From the NCBI GenBank assembly GCA_964564435.1, contig CAZMAT010000009.1, forward strand, positions 26,495-90,494: a stretch of DNA of 64,000 bases. Reading direction: 5' to 3'. The stretch is from Fermentibacter sp964564435. GTDB lineage: Bacteria > Fermentibacterota > Fermentibacteria > Fermentibacterales > Fermentibacteraceae. Position 1 is the first letter of the stretch; every line of letters starts with the position of its first letter. This document shows positions 33,515 to 42,445 of this stretch, one piece after another. The translations under genes were made by a program, and so were the position numbers. Below the pieces are notes generated by a model that saw only the letters and a program-made list of their open reading frames with translations, was not told the origin of the DNA and made no database searches.

Positions 33515-35344
33515 CTACTCCAGCACGGTGAAGCGCACGGTGCTGCCGACTCCTTCGGATCTCCCGACCGCCAGGTAGACGCCCGGGGGAAGCTCCCCGG
33601 GCTGGATGGCGTGATAACCCGCCTGGCACTCGATCGGCCCGGTCTGGAACACCACCCGCCCCGCCAGGTCGTACACCGAGAGGTCCACGGCCGCCGCTGA
33701 AGGGACGCCGAAGGTGATCGACAGGGCTCCCCTGGCGGGATTGGGAGACACCGGAAGGACTGCGAAGGATGCTGGCGGTTCCTCGCCATGCACGCCCAGC
33801 GAATTCCAGGTGATCGTCACGTCTTCGAGAACTGGTGCGACAACCATGCTGCTGGTCGACAGGATAACGCGGTACTGCAGGTAACTGCTGCTGTCTGACA
33901 GTATCCCTCCGAGTCCGCACGGTTCTTCGACGAGCCCCGACCATGCGCCCATCTCCGCCGGGTTGTCGGAAGCGCGGACCTGGAAGGTGACATGAGTGCC
34001 CATGGGAGTGTCCGCCGTCCAGGATATTGAAGCCCAGTCAGGATCGCAGCCGAGGTAGAGGATGCTGGACTCGAGCGTAGCCGGCGCGGCCGCGTACTCA
34101 CCCAGGTCGTAGCACACGAAACCGTCTGCGCCGAAGGAAGTCACAGCGACTTCGTCCTGCACGCCGTCCTGGTCTATGTCGAGGTATTGCCCGCAGTAGG
34201 GATACTCCAGGTCGGCGGAGATGACATGCTTCATCCACGCTGTTCCCTCTCCGTCGAGATTCCTCCACAACCCGACATAGCATCCCAGCCCTGAGCTGAT
34301 CCTGTTTCCGACGACATCCAGATCTCCATCGGCATCCAGATCGACGAGATCGACATGGTAACCTCCCATGCCGGGCTCCACAGTGTGGCATTGCCAGGAA
34401 GTCCCGCTCGCATCGAGGTTCTCGCACCATCCTATCATCGAGTTGCCGATCGTGGACGACACCAGCAGGTCAGGGTCGTCATCACCGTCTATGTCACCGG
34501 ACTGTATGTATGCCGGGCATCCGAAGTACCCCGAACTCGGGATGATGTGATTCTCCCATTCCTCCCCGGTGCCATGGGTATTGCGGAACCACTCGACGTG
34601 CGCATCCCAGATGAGGGTCAGGGCGATGTCGTTATATCCGTCCGAATCGATGTCCGTTATGCAGACGCCGAACGGGCCGTGCTCGCCGAAGTCGTATATG
34701 AGGTGTGGAGTCCATGCCGCTCCTCCTCCGTTGTCGTTTTCGCACCAATACAGGTCTCCGCCGTTTTCCTGGTGACATGCGATATCGATATCTCCGTCGC
34801 CATCGATATCTCCCGTATCCGATTGGCTCGCCGCTGCAACCGGGATGGTCAATCCAGGCCACGATGAGCCCTGGGAGAAGTTCCTGTAAAGCCTCAGGGC
34901 GCCTCCCCAGTAGTCGCTCACTACGAGATCCGGGTCACCGTCACCGTCCAGGTCGTCGGAAACGACACACCCTACATCGAAGCCGGCCGGGACGGACGAT
35001 ATGAAATGCTCGCTCCACCCGGGCTCAAGCAGACCAGGGTTCTCGTACCAGAAGAACCCTGATTCCGATATCCTCACGAGATCGTCGTCGCCATCACCGT
35101 CGATGTCTGCAGCGCAGATACCGCGTGCGGGTGCAGCGGAGCCGTCATCGATCCGGTACATCCCGCAATTAAGCGATATCGATCCCGGCACGTTGACCCA
35201 GTCGATCCCGTCGCTGGCCGAAAACCCGCCCGTCCAGGAACCCGTCGGACCGGCAAACCCCGCTCCCCCCGACCAGTCGGTCTGTGTAGCGAAGTCGGCA
35301 GAGACGACAACTGGGACCATGAACGCCAGCATCACTGCTCTCAT
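33515..35344 (-). CDS. Secreted FG-GAP/VCBS repeat protein with FlgD-like C-terminal domain (paralogue 1)
   Basis: An exported 609-residue protein. After the signal (MRAVMLAFMVPVVVSA) comes a short domain ATQTDWSGGAGFAGPTGSW shared with two neighbours. About seven FG-GAP repeats follow, each with a calcium-type D-x-D-x-D-G-x-x-D loop (DIDGDGDDD, DLDGDGDPD, DIDGDGDID, DIDSDGYND, DLDADGDLD and others), forming an integrin-like propeller. A linker domain (ESSILYLGCDPDWASISW) leads to VTITWNSLGV and the FlgD Ig domain (VSPNPARGALSITF ... VRFTVLE). It is likely a calcium-stabilised surface protein; no enzyme motif is seen. Confidence 0.82.
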   Translation of the reverse strand: MRAVMLAFMVPVVVSADFATQTDWSGGAGFAGPTGSWTGGFSASDGIDWVNVPGSISLNCGMYRIDDGSAAPARGICAADIDGDGDDDLVRISESGFFWYENPGLLEPGWSEHFISSVPAGFDVGCVVSDDLDGDGDPDLVVSDYWGGALRLYRNFSQGSSWPGLTIPVAAASQSDTGDIDGDGDIDIACHQENGGDLYWCENDNGGGAAWTPHLIYDFGEHGPFGVCITDIDSDGYNDIALTLIWDAHVEWFRNTHGTGEEWENHIIPSSGYFGCPAYIQSGDIDGDDDPDLLVSSTIGNSMIGWCENLDASGTSWQCHTVEPGMGGYHVDLVDLDADGDLDVVGNRISSGLGCYVGLWRNLDGEGTAWMKHVISADLEYPYCGQYLDIDQDGVQDEVAVTSFGADGFVCYDLGEYAAAPATLESSILYLGCDPDWASISWTADTPMGTHVTFQVRASDNPAEMGAWSGLVEEPCGLGGILSDSSSYLQYRVILSTSSMVVAPVLEDVTITWNSLGVHGEEPPASFAVLPVSPNPARGALSITFGVPSAAAVDLSVYDLAGRVVFQTGPIECQAGYHAIQPGELPPGVYLAVGRSEGVGSTVRFTVLE

Positions 35345-35398
35345 GGCTCACCCCAATCTGAAAACCCCGGGCAGTCCGGATCTGCGCCCAGCCCCCGT

Positions 35399-37201
35399 CT
35401 ACTCCAGCACGGTGAAGCGCACGGCCTCGGAGCTGCCGCAGGCCCGCACGACGGCGTGGTATACACCCGGAACGAGATCGACGAACGTCACTGAGTGCCA
35501 GCCCGGAGCGTACCCCGATCCTGTTTCGGAAGCTACAATCCTCCCTGCCAGGTCGAGGATGGCCACGTCCGCCCTGCCTCCCTCCGGGAGCCCGAACTCG
35601 ACCGACATCGTCCCTGATGAAGGATTCGGAGACACCGCCCTGAGTTCGAGCCCTGCGGGAGGCGCCTCTCCGGAAACCCCGAGGCTGTTCCACGATATCG
35701 TGACGTCATAGAGGACGGGGACGACGCCGGAGACCGTCCTGGAGAGTATTGCCCTGTACTGCACGTAGCTGTCGCAGTCCTCGAGAATGCCGGTGAGGCT
35801 GCCCGGGGTCGCGATCGGACCGGACCACTCCCCCATGTCTGTGAAATCGTCGGAGGATCTCACCTGGAAGGAGATGGACGTGCCGGATGGGGTGTTGGCC
35901 GTCCAGGTGATGCCTGTCCAGTCCGGATCGCAGCCGATATAGAGGATGCTGGACTCGAGCCAGGCCTCGGCGGGGCAGCCGAGCAGTCGGAACCACTTCA
36001 GCGAGCCCTCGTACAGATCGCTGACGAGCGCATCCTCGATGCCGTCCGAGTCCATGTCTCCCGCGCTCACGAATGCCACGCCAGTCGGCTGGACTTTGAA
36101 GGCATGCCAGGAGGAGCCGTCGTTCCGCATTATTACGCTGCCTTCTTCGAGCGACATCTGGCGGGAACCGCCGACCGCATCGCCGTCTCCGTCTCCGTCG
36201 AAGTCTGCGGCGGCGATCGATGAAGGCATGTCCAGAAGTCCATAGATCAGGTGATTCAGCCAGGAAGCTCCCTGGCCGTCAAGGTTCTCGAACCAGAGCA
36301 TGTCGTCGGCAAGGATGTAGTGTGAGACGAGATCCATGTCGCCGTCGCCGTCTACATCAAGGATCTCGACCCTCTCCGGGTCGATATCGTCAGATACCGT
36401 AGTCATGTCCCATGTTCCGGAGTCGTCGTTATCGTACCAGGACAGGCTCCCATATGTAGCGCTCGCAAAGTCGGAATCGCCGTCCCCATCGATGTCCCCG
36501 AACGAACCGCCGAGGCAGCCCGCCGTGATCAGCGTATCCAGACCCCAGTCCAGCCCCGACCCGTCGAGATTGAGAGCGATGAAGACCGGACCGGCCGAGC
36601 TGCCGAAGAGGACGACGTCCTGATCGCCGTCCGGTTCGATGTCGACCGTTGCGAACCTGGACATGGAGGGGACTGAGTCGGGAAAATCGTGTTCCGACCA
36701 TGAACCGCCCTGTCCGTCCTCGTTCTCCAGCCAGAAGAAGTAGTAGGTGGAACCCTCGCCGCCGGTGTAGAGGATGTCCTGGTCACCGTCGCCGTCCAGG
36801 TCGGAGCAGATCAGGTCATCAGACATCGAATGAGGAGAGAGATAGTGACTCTCCCATACCGTGCCCGAGCCGTCGTTCTCGAACCAGTAGAGATGATCGT
36901 TGTAGATGTCACCCAGGCCGTGTATGAGATCGTTGTCGCCGTCGCCGTCCAGATCGCATACAACGGCCGCGCCGAACCCTGCGTTGCTCGGGATGACGGC
37001 ATGCTCCGTCAGCTGGCGAAGGCTGGCGTATCCTGACTGATACAGGCATTCCGGCGAACAGGCCGAGAAGGTGTCATCCCATGTACCCACCGGCCCCGGT
37101 TCACCCGGGCCTCCGTTCCATGACGTCTGGGTTGCCGAATCGGCGAATGCCGGTACAGCCAGGAACAGAAGCGGGATGCAGATGGTTGATGCTGTTCTCA
37201 T
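35399..37201 (-). CDS. Secreted FG-GAP/VCBS repeat protein with FlgD-like C-terminal domain (paralogue 2)
   Basis: A 600-residue exported paralogue of its downstream neighbour. I start at the ATG at 37201 (signal MRTASTICIPLLFLAVPAFA; GGGGG upstream). The order is the same: TQTSWNGGPGEPGPVGTW, some seven D-x-D-x-D-G loops, the linker ESSILYIGCDPDWTGITW, VTISWNSLGV, and a FlgD Ig domain ending VRFTVLE. Linker and C-terminal parts are more alike between the two than the propellers, as expected of tandem duplication followed by divergence of the exposed blades. Confidence 0.82.
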   Translation of the reverse strand: MRTASTICIPLLFLAVPAFADSATQTSWNGGPGEPGPVGTWDDTFSACSPECLYQSGYASLRQLTEHAVIPSNAGFGAAVVCDLDGDGDNDLIHGLGDIYNDHLYWFENDGSGTVWESHYLSPHSMSDDLICSDLDGDGDQDILYTGGEGSTYYFFWLENEDGQGGSWSEHDFPDSVPSMSRFATVDIEPDGDQDVVLFGSSAGPVFIALNLDGSGLDWGLDTLITAGCLGGSFGDIDGDGDSDFASATYGSLSWYDNDDSGTWDMTTVSDDIDPERVEILDVDGDGDMDLVSHYILADDMLWFENLDGQGASWLNHLIYGLLDMPSSIAAADFDGDGDGDAVGGSRQMSLEEGSVIMRNDGSSWHAFKVQPTGVAFVSAGDMDSDGIEDALVSDLYEGSLKWFRLLGCPAEAWLESSILYIGCDPDWTGITWTANTPSGTSISFQVRSSDDFTDMGEWSGPIATPGSLTGILEDCDSYVQYRAILSRTVSGVVPVLYDVTISWNSLGVSGEAPPAGLELRAVSPNPSSGTMSVEFGLPEGGRADVAILDLAGRIVASETGSGYAPGWHSVTFVDLVPGVYHAVVRACGSSEAVRFTVLE

Positions 37202-37336
37202 GGCGACCCCCTGCCTTGAGAGCTTCATGCAAACCGACCAATGATCGATGATAGGACACCTATTCACCTGAAGCAAGGCAAGCTAAAAAGCTGGCACCAT
37301 GAAGAACAGCGATCGATATTCCCGACGGGGTGAGCA

Positions 37337-39118
37337 ATGGATCTGTTGATTCCGGTTGTCATGCTCGCGCAGTCCGTCACCATGGACGTCTATCCGGCAC
37401 AGTGGGCGGGATGGGTTCCCGACGAGCTCCTCTCCTCCGGCGACGAGATCACGCAGGACGTATCCCTCCCCGGGCTCCCGGCCCTCGTCGCGCAGACGGG
37501 CGTCCCGCTGCTGCGCTGGGGCGGCATCGCGGCCGAGTACTGGGACTGGGAGGGCTTCGACTACGAGGGCGCCTCATACGTCGACTACTTCGGGTCGGGC
37601 ATCGTCGTCGTCCCATCACCGTGCAGCATTGACGACATCCTGCAGTTCACGGAGGAGGCCGGCGCCGAGCCCGTGCTGACCGTCAACCACCAGATCGACG
37701 ACCCCGCCAAGGCTGCAAGGCTCGTCGAATACTGCAACGGAGGAACCGGGACCCCGATGGGTGCGCTGCGCGCGCAGCGCGGCCACCCGGAGCCCTATGA
37801 CGTGACGCTCTGGTGCATCGGGAACGAGCCGGACATAGCCGGTGGCACTTATCCGACACCGTTCGGCACGATGACCTTCTACAGGCACTTCGGGATCCCG
37901 TTCGAGAGCTGGGGCTGGACCGATTCGGTGTTCTGCACGCCCGGCCAGTTCTCCGATCTCGTCGGCGAGTACGCCGGCGCGATGAGGGCCGCCTCGCCCA
38001 TCCCCATCGAGATCGGGGGCCTCTCCCTCTCGGGTGATCTGTCGTGGATCGGGCCGGTCATGGGGCCGAATGCATCATCCGTCGACTGGATGGACGCCCA
38101 CTACTACCCCGTCTGGGTCTGGGAGTCCGACAGCACGATGTACCATGACCTGCTCTGGAGCCCCGACAGCTCGTCGATCCCGCTCGAGGCCCGCTACGCG
38201 CAGATCAGGGCCGCCCTCGACGCAGTGCCGGGATGCGCAGGCACCCCCCTGTGGATCATGGAGTACAACGTCGCGGTGATGACGGATGACGCTGCGTGGT
38301 GGAACTACCTCGACGGCCTGGTGGTGGCCGACTGCATCGGCCACCTCGCCCGCGCGGGCGCCCCGGCCGCTGCCGTCTACTCCATAGCCGAGGGCTCGGA
38401 AGGCGAGTTCCCTCTTTTCGGGCAGATAAGGACGGACACCCTCTCGGCCAGGATGGGCGCCCATGTGCTGAGGCTCTACTCCGAGCGCTTCGGGGGGACC
38501 CTGGTCGAAACCGACTGCGCGGCTGCGATGGGGTACGGGCTAGAGGCCTGGAGCAGCCTGACGGGAGACGGCTCGGTGTCGATCATGGCCGTTAACCGCG
38601 ACCTTAACGAGCCCGTGGAAGCCTCGGTCGAGATCAATGGATGGGTCCCCGGGGCCTCGTTCGAGGCTTGGTCCATCACCTGCGACGCGCCGCTCGAGGC
38701 TCCCTGGAACGGCACCACCGGCATCCAGTACCAGGGCTCCTTCCCCTGCGGCGCATCGGGCATGGGCTGGACGTTCCAGCCGGCATCCGTGACCTGCATC
38801 GTCGTCCATCCTGAGACTTCCGTGGAGGACGGGCCGGATGCCGGGGCCATGCTGCGCGTGCTTCCCAACCCCTCGTGCGGTTCGGTGGATCTCGCATTCG
38901 CCGTCGAAGCGCCCGGCACTCCCCTCGTCGACATATACGACAGCTGCGGCAGGCTCTTGACCAGGCTCCAGGGGCAGCCCGTCGACAGCGGTGCATGCGT
39001 GGTGTCGTGGGACGGCCTTCAGGCCGACGGCAGCCGGTGCCCGGCAGGAGCCTACAGGGCAGTTGCGAACCTGCCGGGCGGCAGGATCGTCACCGGGGAG
39101 TTCGTGCTGCTCGACTGA
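37337..39118 (+). CDS. Secreted clan GH-A glycoside hydrolase-like protein with FlgD-like C-terminal domain
   Basis: A 593-residue exported protein. The N-terminus (MDLLIPVVMLAQSVTMDV) is a short signal. The TIM-barrel region resembles GH51/GH30-type enzymes: RWGGIAAEYWDWEG, then WCIGNEPDIAG with the Asn-Glu acid/base pair, HYYPVWVWE, and the nucleophile Glu in LWIMEYNVAV. A C-terminal all-beta subdomain (SIMAVNRDLNEPVEASVEI) is typical of arabinofuranosidase-like enzymes. The last ~85 residues are a FlgD Ig domain (LPNPSCGSVDLAFAV ... FVLLD). It probably cleaves a plant or microbial polysaccharide; the sugar specificity cannot be stated. Confidence 0.75.
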   Translation: MDLLIPVVMLAQSVTMDVYPAQWAGWVPDELLSSGDEITQDVSLPGLPALVAQTGVPLLRWGGIAAEYWDWEGFDYEGASYVDYFGSGIVVVPSPCSIDDILQFTEEAGAEPVLTVNHQIDDPAKAARLVEYCNGGTGTPMGALRAQRGHPEPYDVTLWCIGNEPDIAGGTYPTPFGTMTFYRHFGIPFESWGWTDSVFCTPGQFSDLVGEYAGAMRAASPIPIEIGGLSLSGDLSWIGPVMGPNASSVDWMDAHYYPVWVWESDSTMYHDLLWSPDSSSIPLEARYAQIRAALDAVPGCAGTPLWIMEYNVAVMTDDAAWWNYLDGLVVADCIGHLARAGAPAAAVYSIAEGSEGEFPLFGQIRTDTLSARMGAHVLRLYSERFGGTLVETDCAAAMGYGLEAWSSLTGDGSVSIMAVNRDLNEPVEASVEINGWVPGASFEAWSITCDAPLEAPWNGTTGIQYQGSFPCGASGMGWTFQPASVTCIVVHPETSVEDGPDAGAMLRVLPNPSCGSVDLAFAVEAPGTPLVDIYDSCGRLLTRLQGQPVDSGACVVSWDGLQADGSRCPAGAYRAVANLPGGRIVTGEFVLLD

Positions 39119-39133
39119 CCGGTATTGCCATGC

Positions 39134-39168
39134 GAAGAGGCCCTCCGGCCGCGCCGGAGGGCCTCTTC
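39134..39168. terminator. Bidirectional terminator hairpin
   Basis: A perfect 16-bp stem (GAAGAGGCCCTCCGGC/GCCGGAGGGCCTCTTC) with a 3-nt loop lies between the convergent hydrolase and coiled-coil genes. No other hairpin in the window has a longer uninterrupted stem that I found. Confidence 0.85.
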
Positions 39169-39184
39169 ACGACGAACTACTGCT

Positions 39185-39616
39185 TCAGTTGATGCCGGGA
39201 ACCGCTGCTACGAAGTCGTCGATCTCGGCGCGGACTGCGTCGACCTCGCCCCTGACTTCGTCCATCGTGGCCGTGATGGACTCGCGGACCTCGACGATCC
39301 TGTCGCGGGCGGTGACGGCCTCGGCGCGGTAGACCTCGAGCTCCTCGAGGATCGAGGCGACCTCGGGATCGAGGTCGTTGAGCTCGCGCAGCTTCGCTGC
39401 GGCCTCGTCTATCGCCGCCAGCTCGGGCAGCAGCGTCTCGAGGTCGGCGACCGAGACGCCGATGCCGTCGAGCTCGGTAGCCATCTCCTCGAGCAGAGCC
39501 ACCCCTGGCACGTCGATCTCGGGCATTTCGGGGACGTCAGGAACCTCGGGCACCTCGGGTGTTCCGGGGACGCCGAAGGAAATCATCGCGGACACGAGCA
39601 GTGCGAAAGACAACAC
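39185..39616 (-). CDS. Small secreted Pro/Val-rich coiled-coil protein
   Basis: A 143-residue protein starting at GTG with GGAGGGAGG upstream. The short signal (MLSFALLVSAMISFG) is followed by a periodic P-E-V-P-E-V-P-D-V-P-E-M-P-E-I segment (about residues 19-37). The rest is a highly charged alpha-helical coiled coil rich in Glu, Ala and Leu, with no Cys or Trp. The rod-like helix after a stiff Pro spacer suggests a structural periplasmic or envelope protein. I do not recognise a family. It is monocistronic. Confidence 0.7.
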   Translation of the reverse strand: MLSFALLVSAMISFGVPGTPEVPEVPDVPEMPEIDVPGVALLEEMATELDGIGVSVADLETLLPELAAIDEAAAKLRELNDLDPEVASILEELEVYRAEAVTARDRIVEVRESITATMDEVRGEVDAVRAEIDDFVAAVPGIN

Positions 39617-39678
39617 GGACCTCCCTCCATGGATTACGGATGCAATTCATCTCGCCGGAGGGAGGGCAAGTCAAGTGT

Positions 39679-41493
39679 CTAGTCGATGATCACGAAGCGC
39701 CGGGACGCCCTGAAATCCCCCGTCACCATCACGACCGAGTAGACTCCCGGAGGAAGATCCCCGATCCCGACGGTGCTGCCGCCCCGCGCGTACTCCCGCG
39801 GCCCGTGAGAGGTCACAAGCCTCCCCGAGGAGTCGAACACGTCGAACTCCACCGTTCCAGTGGCGGGGAGTTCGAAGGACAGGAATGCACGGCCGTGCGC
39901 GGGATTGGGCGAAACAGGGTCGAAGGCGATGCCAGCCTGCTCCTCCTGACCTATACCAAGGGGATTCCAGGTCACCTGGACGTCGAAGAGGACGGGAGTG
40001 ACCTGTGGCAGGGAGTTTGACGTCATCACGATCCTGTACTGGAAATACCTCGTTCCCTGGGGCACTACGCCGACCAGGGAGGACGGACTCCAGAGCGTAT
40101 CGGACCAGGTTTCAGGAGAATAGGGTTCGTCCGTCGCCCTTACCTGGAATCCGATGCTGGTTCCCGCGGGCTTGTCTCCCGTCCATGAGATGGAAACCCA
40201 GTTATTACCGGGCCATCCGGCGTCCAGGATGGACGACGTCAGGCTTCCGCTCGAAGAGCGTCCCGTCATGTCCCAGATCACCGAGTTCTCCGAGCCGGCT
40301 GCCATGAGGTCATCGCGCCCATCCGAGGTGAAGTCGGCAGCCAGGGTGGTCCGGGCCTCCGTCATGTCCGTCACTAGCCATGCGGGCTCCCATGTCGTCC
40401 CTGCACCACTCAGGTTCCTCCACCAGACGACATCGTTCGTCGGGGCGATGGAGGCTCCAGCCACATCGCAGTCACCGTCCCCGTCGAGATCGGACAGGGT
40501 GACCGAGTGGGCGTAGTTGAACCCGGTGCATATCGTGTGTTCGTACCAGGATTCCCCCGAACCGTCTGCATTGGCCCACCAGGTGATGAGTCCATTGTAA
40601 AAGTTGAAGGAGGTGCTCGCCAGGTCGATGTCACCGTCCCCGTCTACATCTCCGGCTGTGATGCTCCTGGGATCGATATACGTCGCATCAACGACATGCT
40701 CGCTCCACGAGGTGCCCGAACCGTTGCTGTTCTCCCACCAGTGGATCTCTCCGTTCTCGTACGTGTAGGAGCGCCGGGTGGCCGCGATGTCGAGATCCCC
40801 GTCGCCGTCGATGTCGGCGAGAACTGAAGCCCATGCCCCATCGAAATCCGGGTCGACGGTATACCTCGACCATTCCATGCCCTGGCCGGTGTTCTGCCAA
40901 TAGACAACGTCATCGGAGAGCCCGATGCATGTCTGGATATCGATATCACCGTCGCCGTCGACATCTCCAGCGTCGAGCGTCCTGATGCTGGATCCGGTGT
41001 TCGCCAGTCCATGAATGGTCCATGCCGACCCGCCCGATGAATTCTCGTACCAGTAGCTGTTGCCGGTCTCTGAGGCTGCCGCGACGTCGCAGTCACCGTC
41101 GGAATCGAAATCGCCGACCGTGAGGCCCTCCGGTTCGATGCACCCGGCTATCATATGCTCCGTCCAGCCGGTACCCCCGGACAGATTCTCCCACCATACC
41201 ACCGCGTTGATCCAGTTGCAGGAGGCTGCCGCATCAAGGTCTCCGTCTCCGTCGAAATCGGCAGCCCCAATCTGGCAGCAGCCCGATCCGATGTCGTACT
41301 GTCTCCCGTGGCCGAGGAGAAGAGAACCTGGCGACCCCCACCAGTCGGCGGCGATCTCTTCTTTGAAGGAATCGTACCATCCCCCGACAGGTCCGGGGGT
41401 GCCCGGGCCGCCCGACCAGCCGGTCTGGGAAGCCGAACCGGAGAAGGAGAGAGTGGAGGAAAGAAGAAGAGGAATGGGGGAAAGCCTGCCCAT
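39679..41493 (-). CDS. Secreted FG-GAP/VCBS repeat protein with FlgD-like C-terminal domain (paralogue 3)
   Basis: A 604-residue exported protein. I start at the ATG at 41493, with GGAGGGA 6 nt upstream and signal MGRLSPIPLLLSSTLSFSGS. It shares the head ASQTGWSGGPGTPGPVGGW, six or more D-x-D-G-D-x-D loops (DFDGDGDLD, DVDGDGDID twice, DIDGDGDLD, DLDGDGDCD), the linker TSSILDAGWPGNNWVSISW, VQVTWNPLGI and a FlgD Ig domain (VSPNPAHGRAFLSFEL ... RRFVIID). It is separated from the other two paralogues by the hydrolase and coiled-coil genes. Confidence 0.82.
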   Translation of the reverse strand: MGRLSPIPLLLSSTLSFSGSASQTGWSGGPGTPGPVGGWYDSFKEEIAADWWGSPGSLLLGHGRQYDIGSGCCQIGAADFDGDGDLDAAASCNWINAVVWWENLSGGTGWTEHMIAGCIEPEGLTVGDFDSDGDCDVAAASETGNSYWYENSSGGSAWTIHGLANTGSSIRTLDAGDVDGDGDIDIQTCIGLSDDVVYWQNTGQGMEWSRYTVDPDFDGAWASVLADIDGDGDLDIAATRRSYTYENGEIHWWENSNGSGTSWSEHVVDATYIDPRSITAGDVDGDGDIDLASTSFNFYNGLITWWANADGSGESWYEHTICTGFNYAHSVTLSDLDGDGDCDVAGASIAPTNDVVWWRNLSGAGTTWEPAWLVTDMTEARTTLAADFTSDGRDDLMAAGSENSVIWDMTGRSSSGSLTSSILDAGWPGNNWVSISWTGDKPAGTSIGFQVRATDEPYSPETWSDTLWSPSSLVGVVPQGTRYFQYRIVMTSNSLPQVTPVLFDVQVTWNPLGIGQEEQAGIAFDPVSPNPAHGRAFLSFELPATGTVEFDVFDSSGRLVTSHGPREYARGGSTVGIGDLPPGVYSVVMVTGDFRASRRFVIID

Positions 41494-41577
41494 CGCGATC
41501 CCTCCAGTCTGTCTGCACAAGAATACAATTGCGGGGATGCGATGACGGGTCAAGGACACGTAGACACGCAGACAAAG

Positions 41578-41605
41578 CGGCGGGACGGCACGGGCCGCCC
41601 CGCCG
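41578..41605 (-). terminator. Weak hairpin after the 41630 gene
   Basis: Stem CGGCGGG/CCCGCCG with an internal CGGC/GCCG pairing, 25 bp downstream of the minus-strand stop codon. There is no strong T-run, so confidence is modest. Confidence 0.4.
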
Positions 41606-41629
41606 GGGGATCACAACCGGGTTCCTGGT

Positions 41630-42283
41630 CTAGAAGGCCGACTTCACCTCTGCCCAGGTGGTCCTGTCCAGGCTGAGCGCGTCGTCATAGTAGGTGCGGA
41701 AGGTGTAGTCATAGCTTGCGAACTGCCCGTATCCGTCGTTCGCGTAGACGCAGCCGAAGGGATACGGATTCGCGGTGTCGCCATAGACGCCGAGGCTCGT
41801 GTTCCCTGTGAAGACGAGGAAGTAGGTGGTTCCCGGAGTCAAGGGAACGCCCGCCCAGAAGACGTCGACCCAGCTGCCGGCGGTGCCCGTGGCGCTGGCT
41901 TCGGCAAGCATCGTGCCGCCCGCGTTGGGAAGGTTGGTCCAGACCTGGAGGGTCACGTTGTCACTGGTGCCGACGCCCGAGTACAGCATTATGCCGGCCC
42001 CGGAGATGTTGTCGTGGGTCTGCTGGAATGACTGGGCCAGGCAGGTCTGGCTGAAGGCGGCCATGTAGCAGCCCGGGTTCGGCTGGTTCTGGTCGATCTG
42101 GTCGGCGAAGGGCTGGACGAGCGGCTGGGTGCTGACGAAGGAGCCTGCCGCGGAAACGGAGACCATGTCGGCCAGGCCGTGGACGAAGCCTGCCACTGTG
42201 GCCGGGACTGCGTCGGCTGCTACAGAGGAGAGGGGCAGAAAAGCGAGCAGGGCCAGAGAGAGCAGAAGACCGCGAAGGAACAT
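41630..42283 (-). CDS. Secreted protein ending in a T-W-A-E-V-K-S-A-F motif
   Basis: A 217-residue exported protein with a clear signal peptide (MFLRGLLLSLALLAFLPLSSVAA) and CGGAGG upstream. The mature domain has a jelly-roll look: CLAQSFQQTHDNISGAGIML, VTLQVWTNLPNAGGTMLAE, WVDVFWAGVPLTPGTTYFLVF, resembling carbohydrate-binding-like modules seen in other secreted bacterial proteins. The C-terminus RTTWAEVKSAF aligns with the T-W-G-x-I-K-T-L-F endings of the 10914, 42446 and 46975 proteins. Function unknown. Confidence 0.72.
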   Translation of the reverse strand: MFLRGLLLSLALLAFLPLSSVAADAVPATVAGFVHGLADMVSVSAAGSFVSTQPLVQPFADQIDQNQPNPGCYMAAFSQTCLAQSFQQTHDNISGAGIMLYSGVGTSDNVTLQVWTNLPNAGGTMLAEASATGTAGSWVDVFWAGVPLTPGTTYFLVFTGNTSLGVYGDTANPYPFGCVYANDGYGQFASYDYTFRTYYDDALSLDRTTWAEVKSAF

Positions 42284-42396
42284 GGTCGACCTCCGAGGAA
42301 TGTAATGACAGTCGATCCTCCATGACGGGCGGAAACGCTCGCGAGGAGGACCGACCGCGGTTTCGGGATGATATGTGTATCGATAGCGCGAGTCAA

Positions 42397-42425
42397 AGGG
42401 CGCCGGAACCAGGCTCCGGCGCCCT
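42397..42425 (-). terminator. Terminator of the 42446 gene
   Basis: An 11-bp stem AGGGCGCCGGA/TCCGGCGCCCT with a 7-nt loop lies 20 bp beyond the minus-strand stop, followed on that strand by TTGACTC. Confidence 0.6.
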
Positions 42426-42445
42426 GCAGCCAGCTTAGCAGCAGC

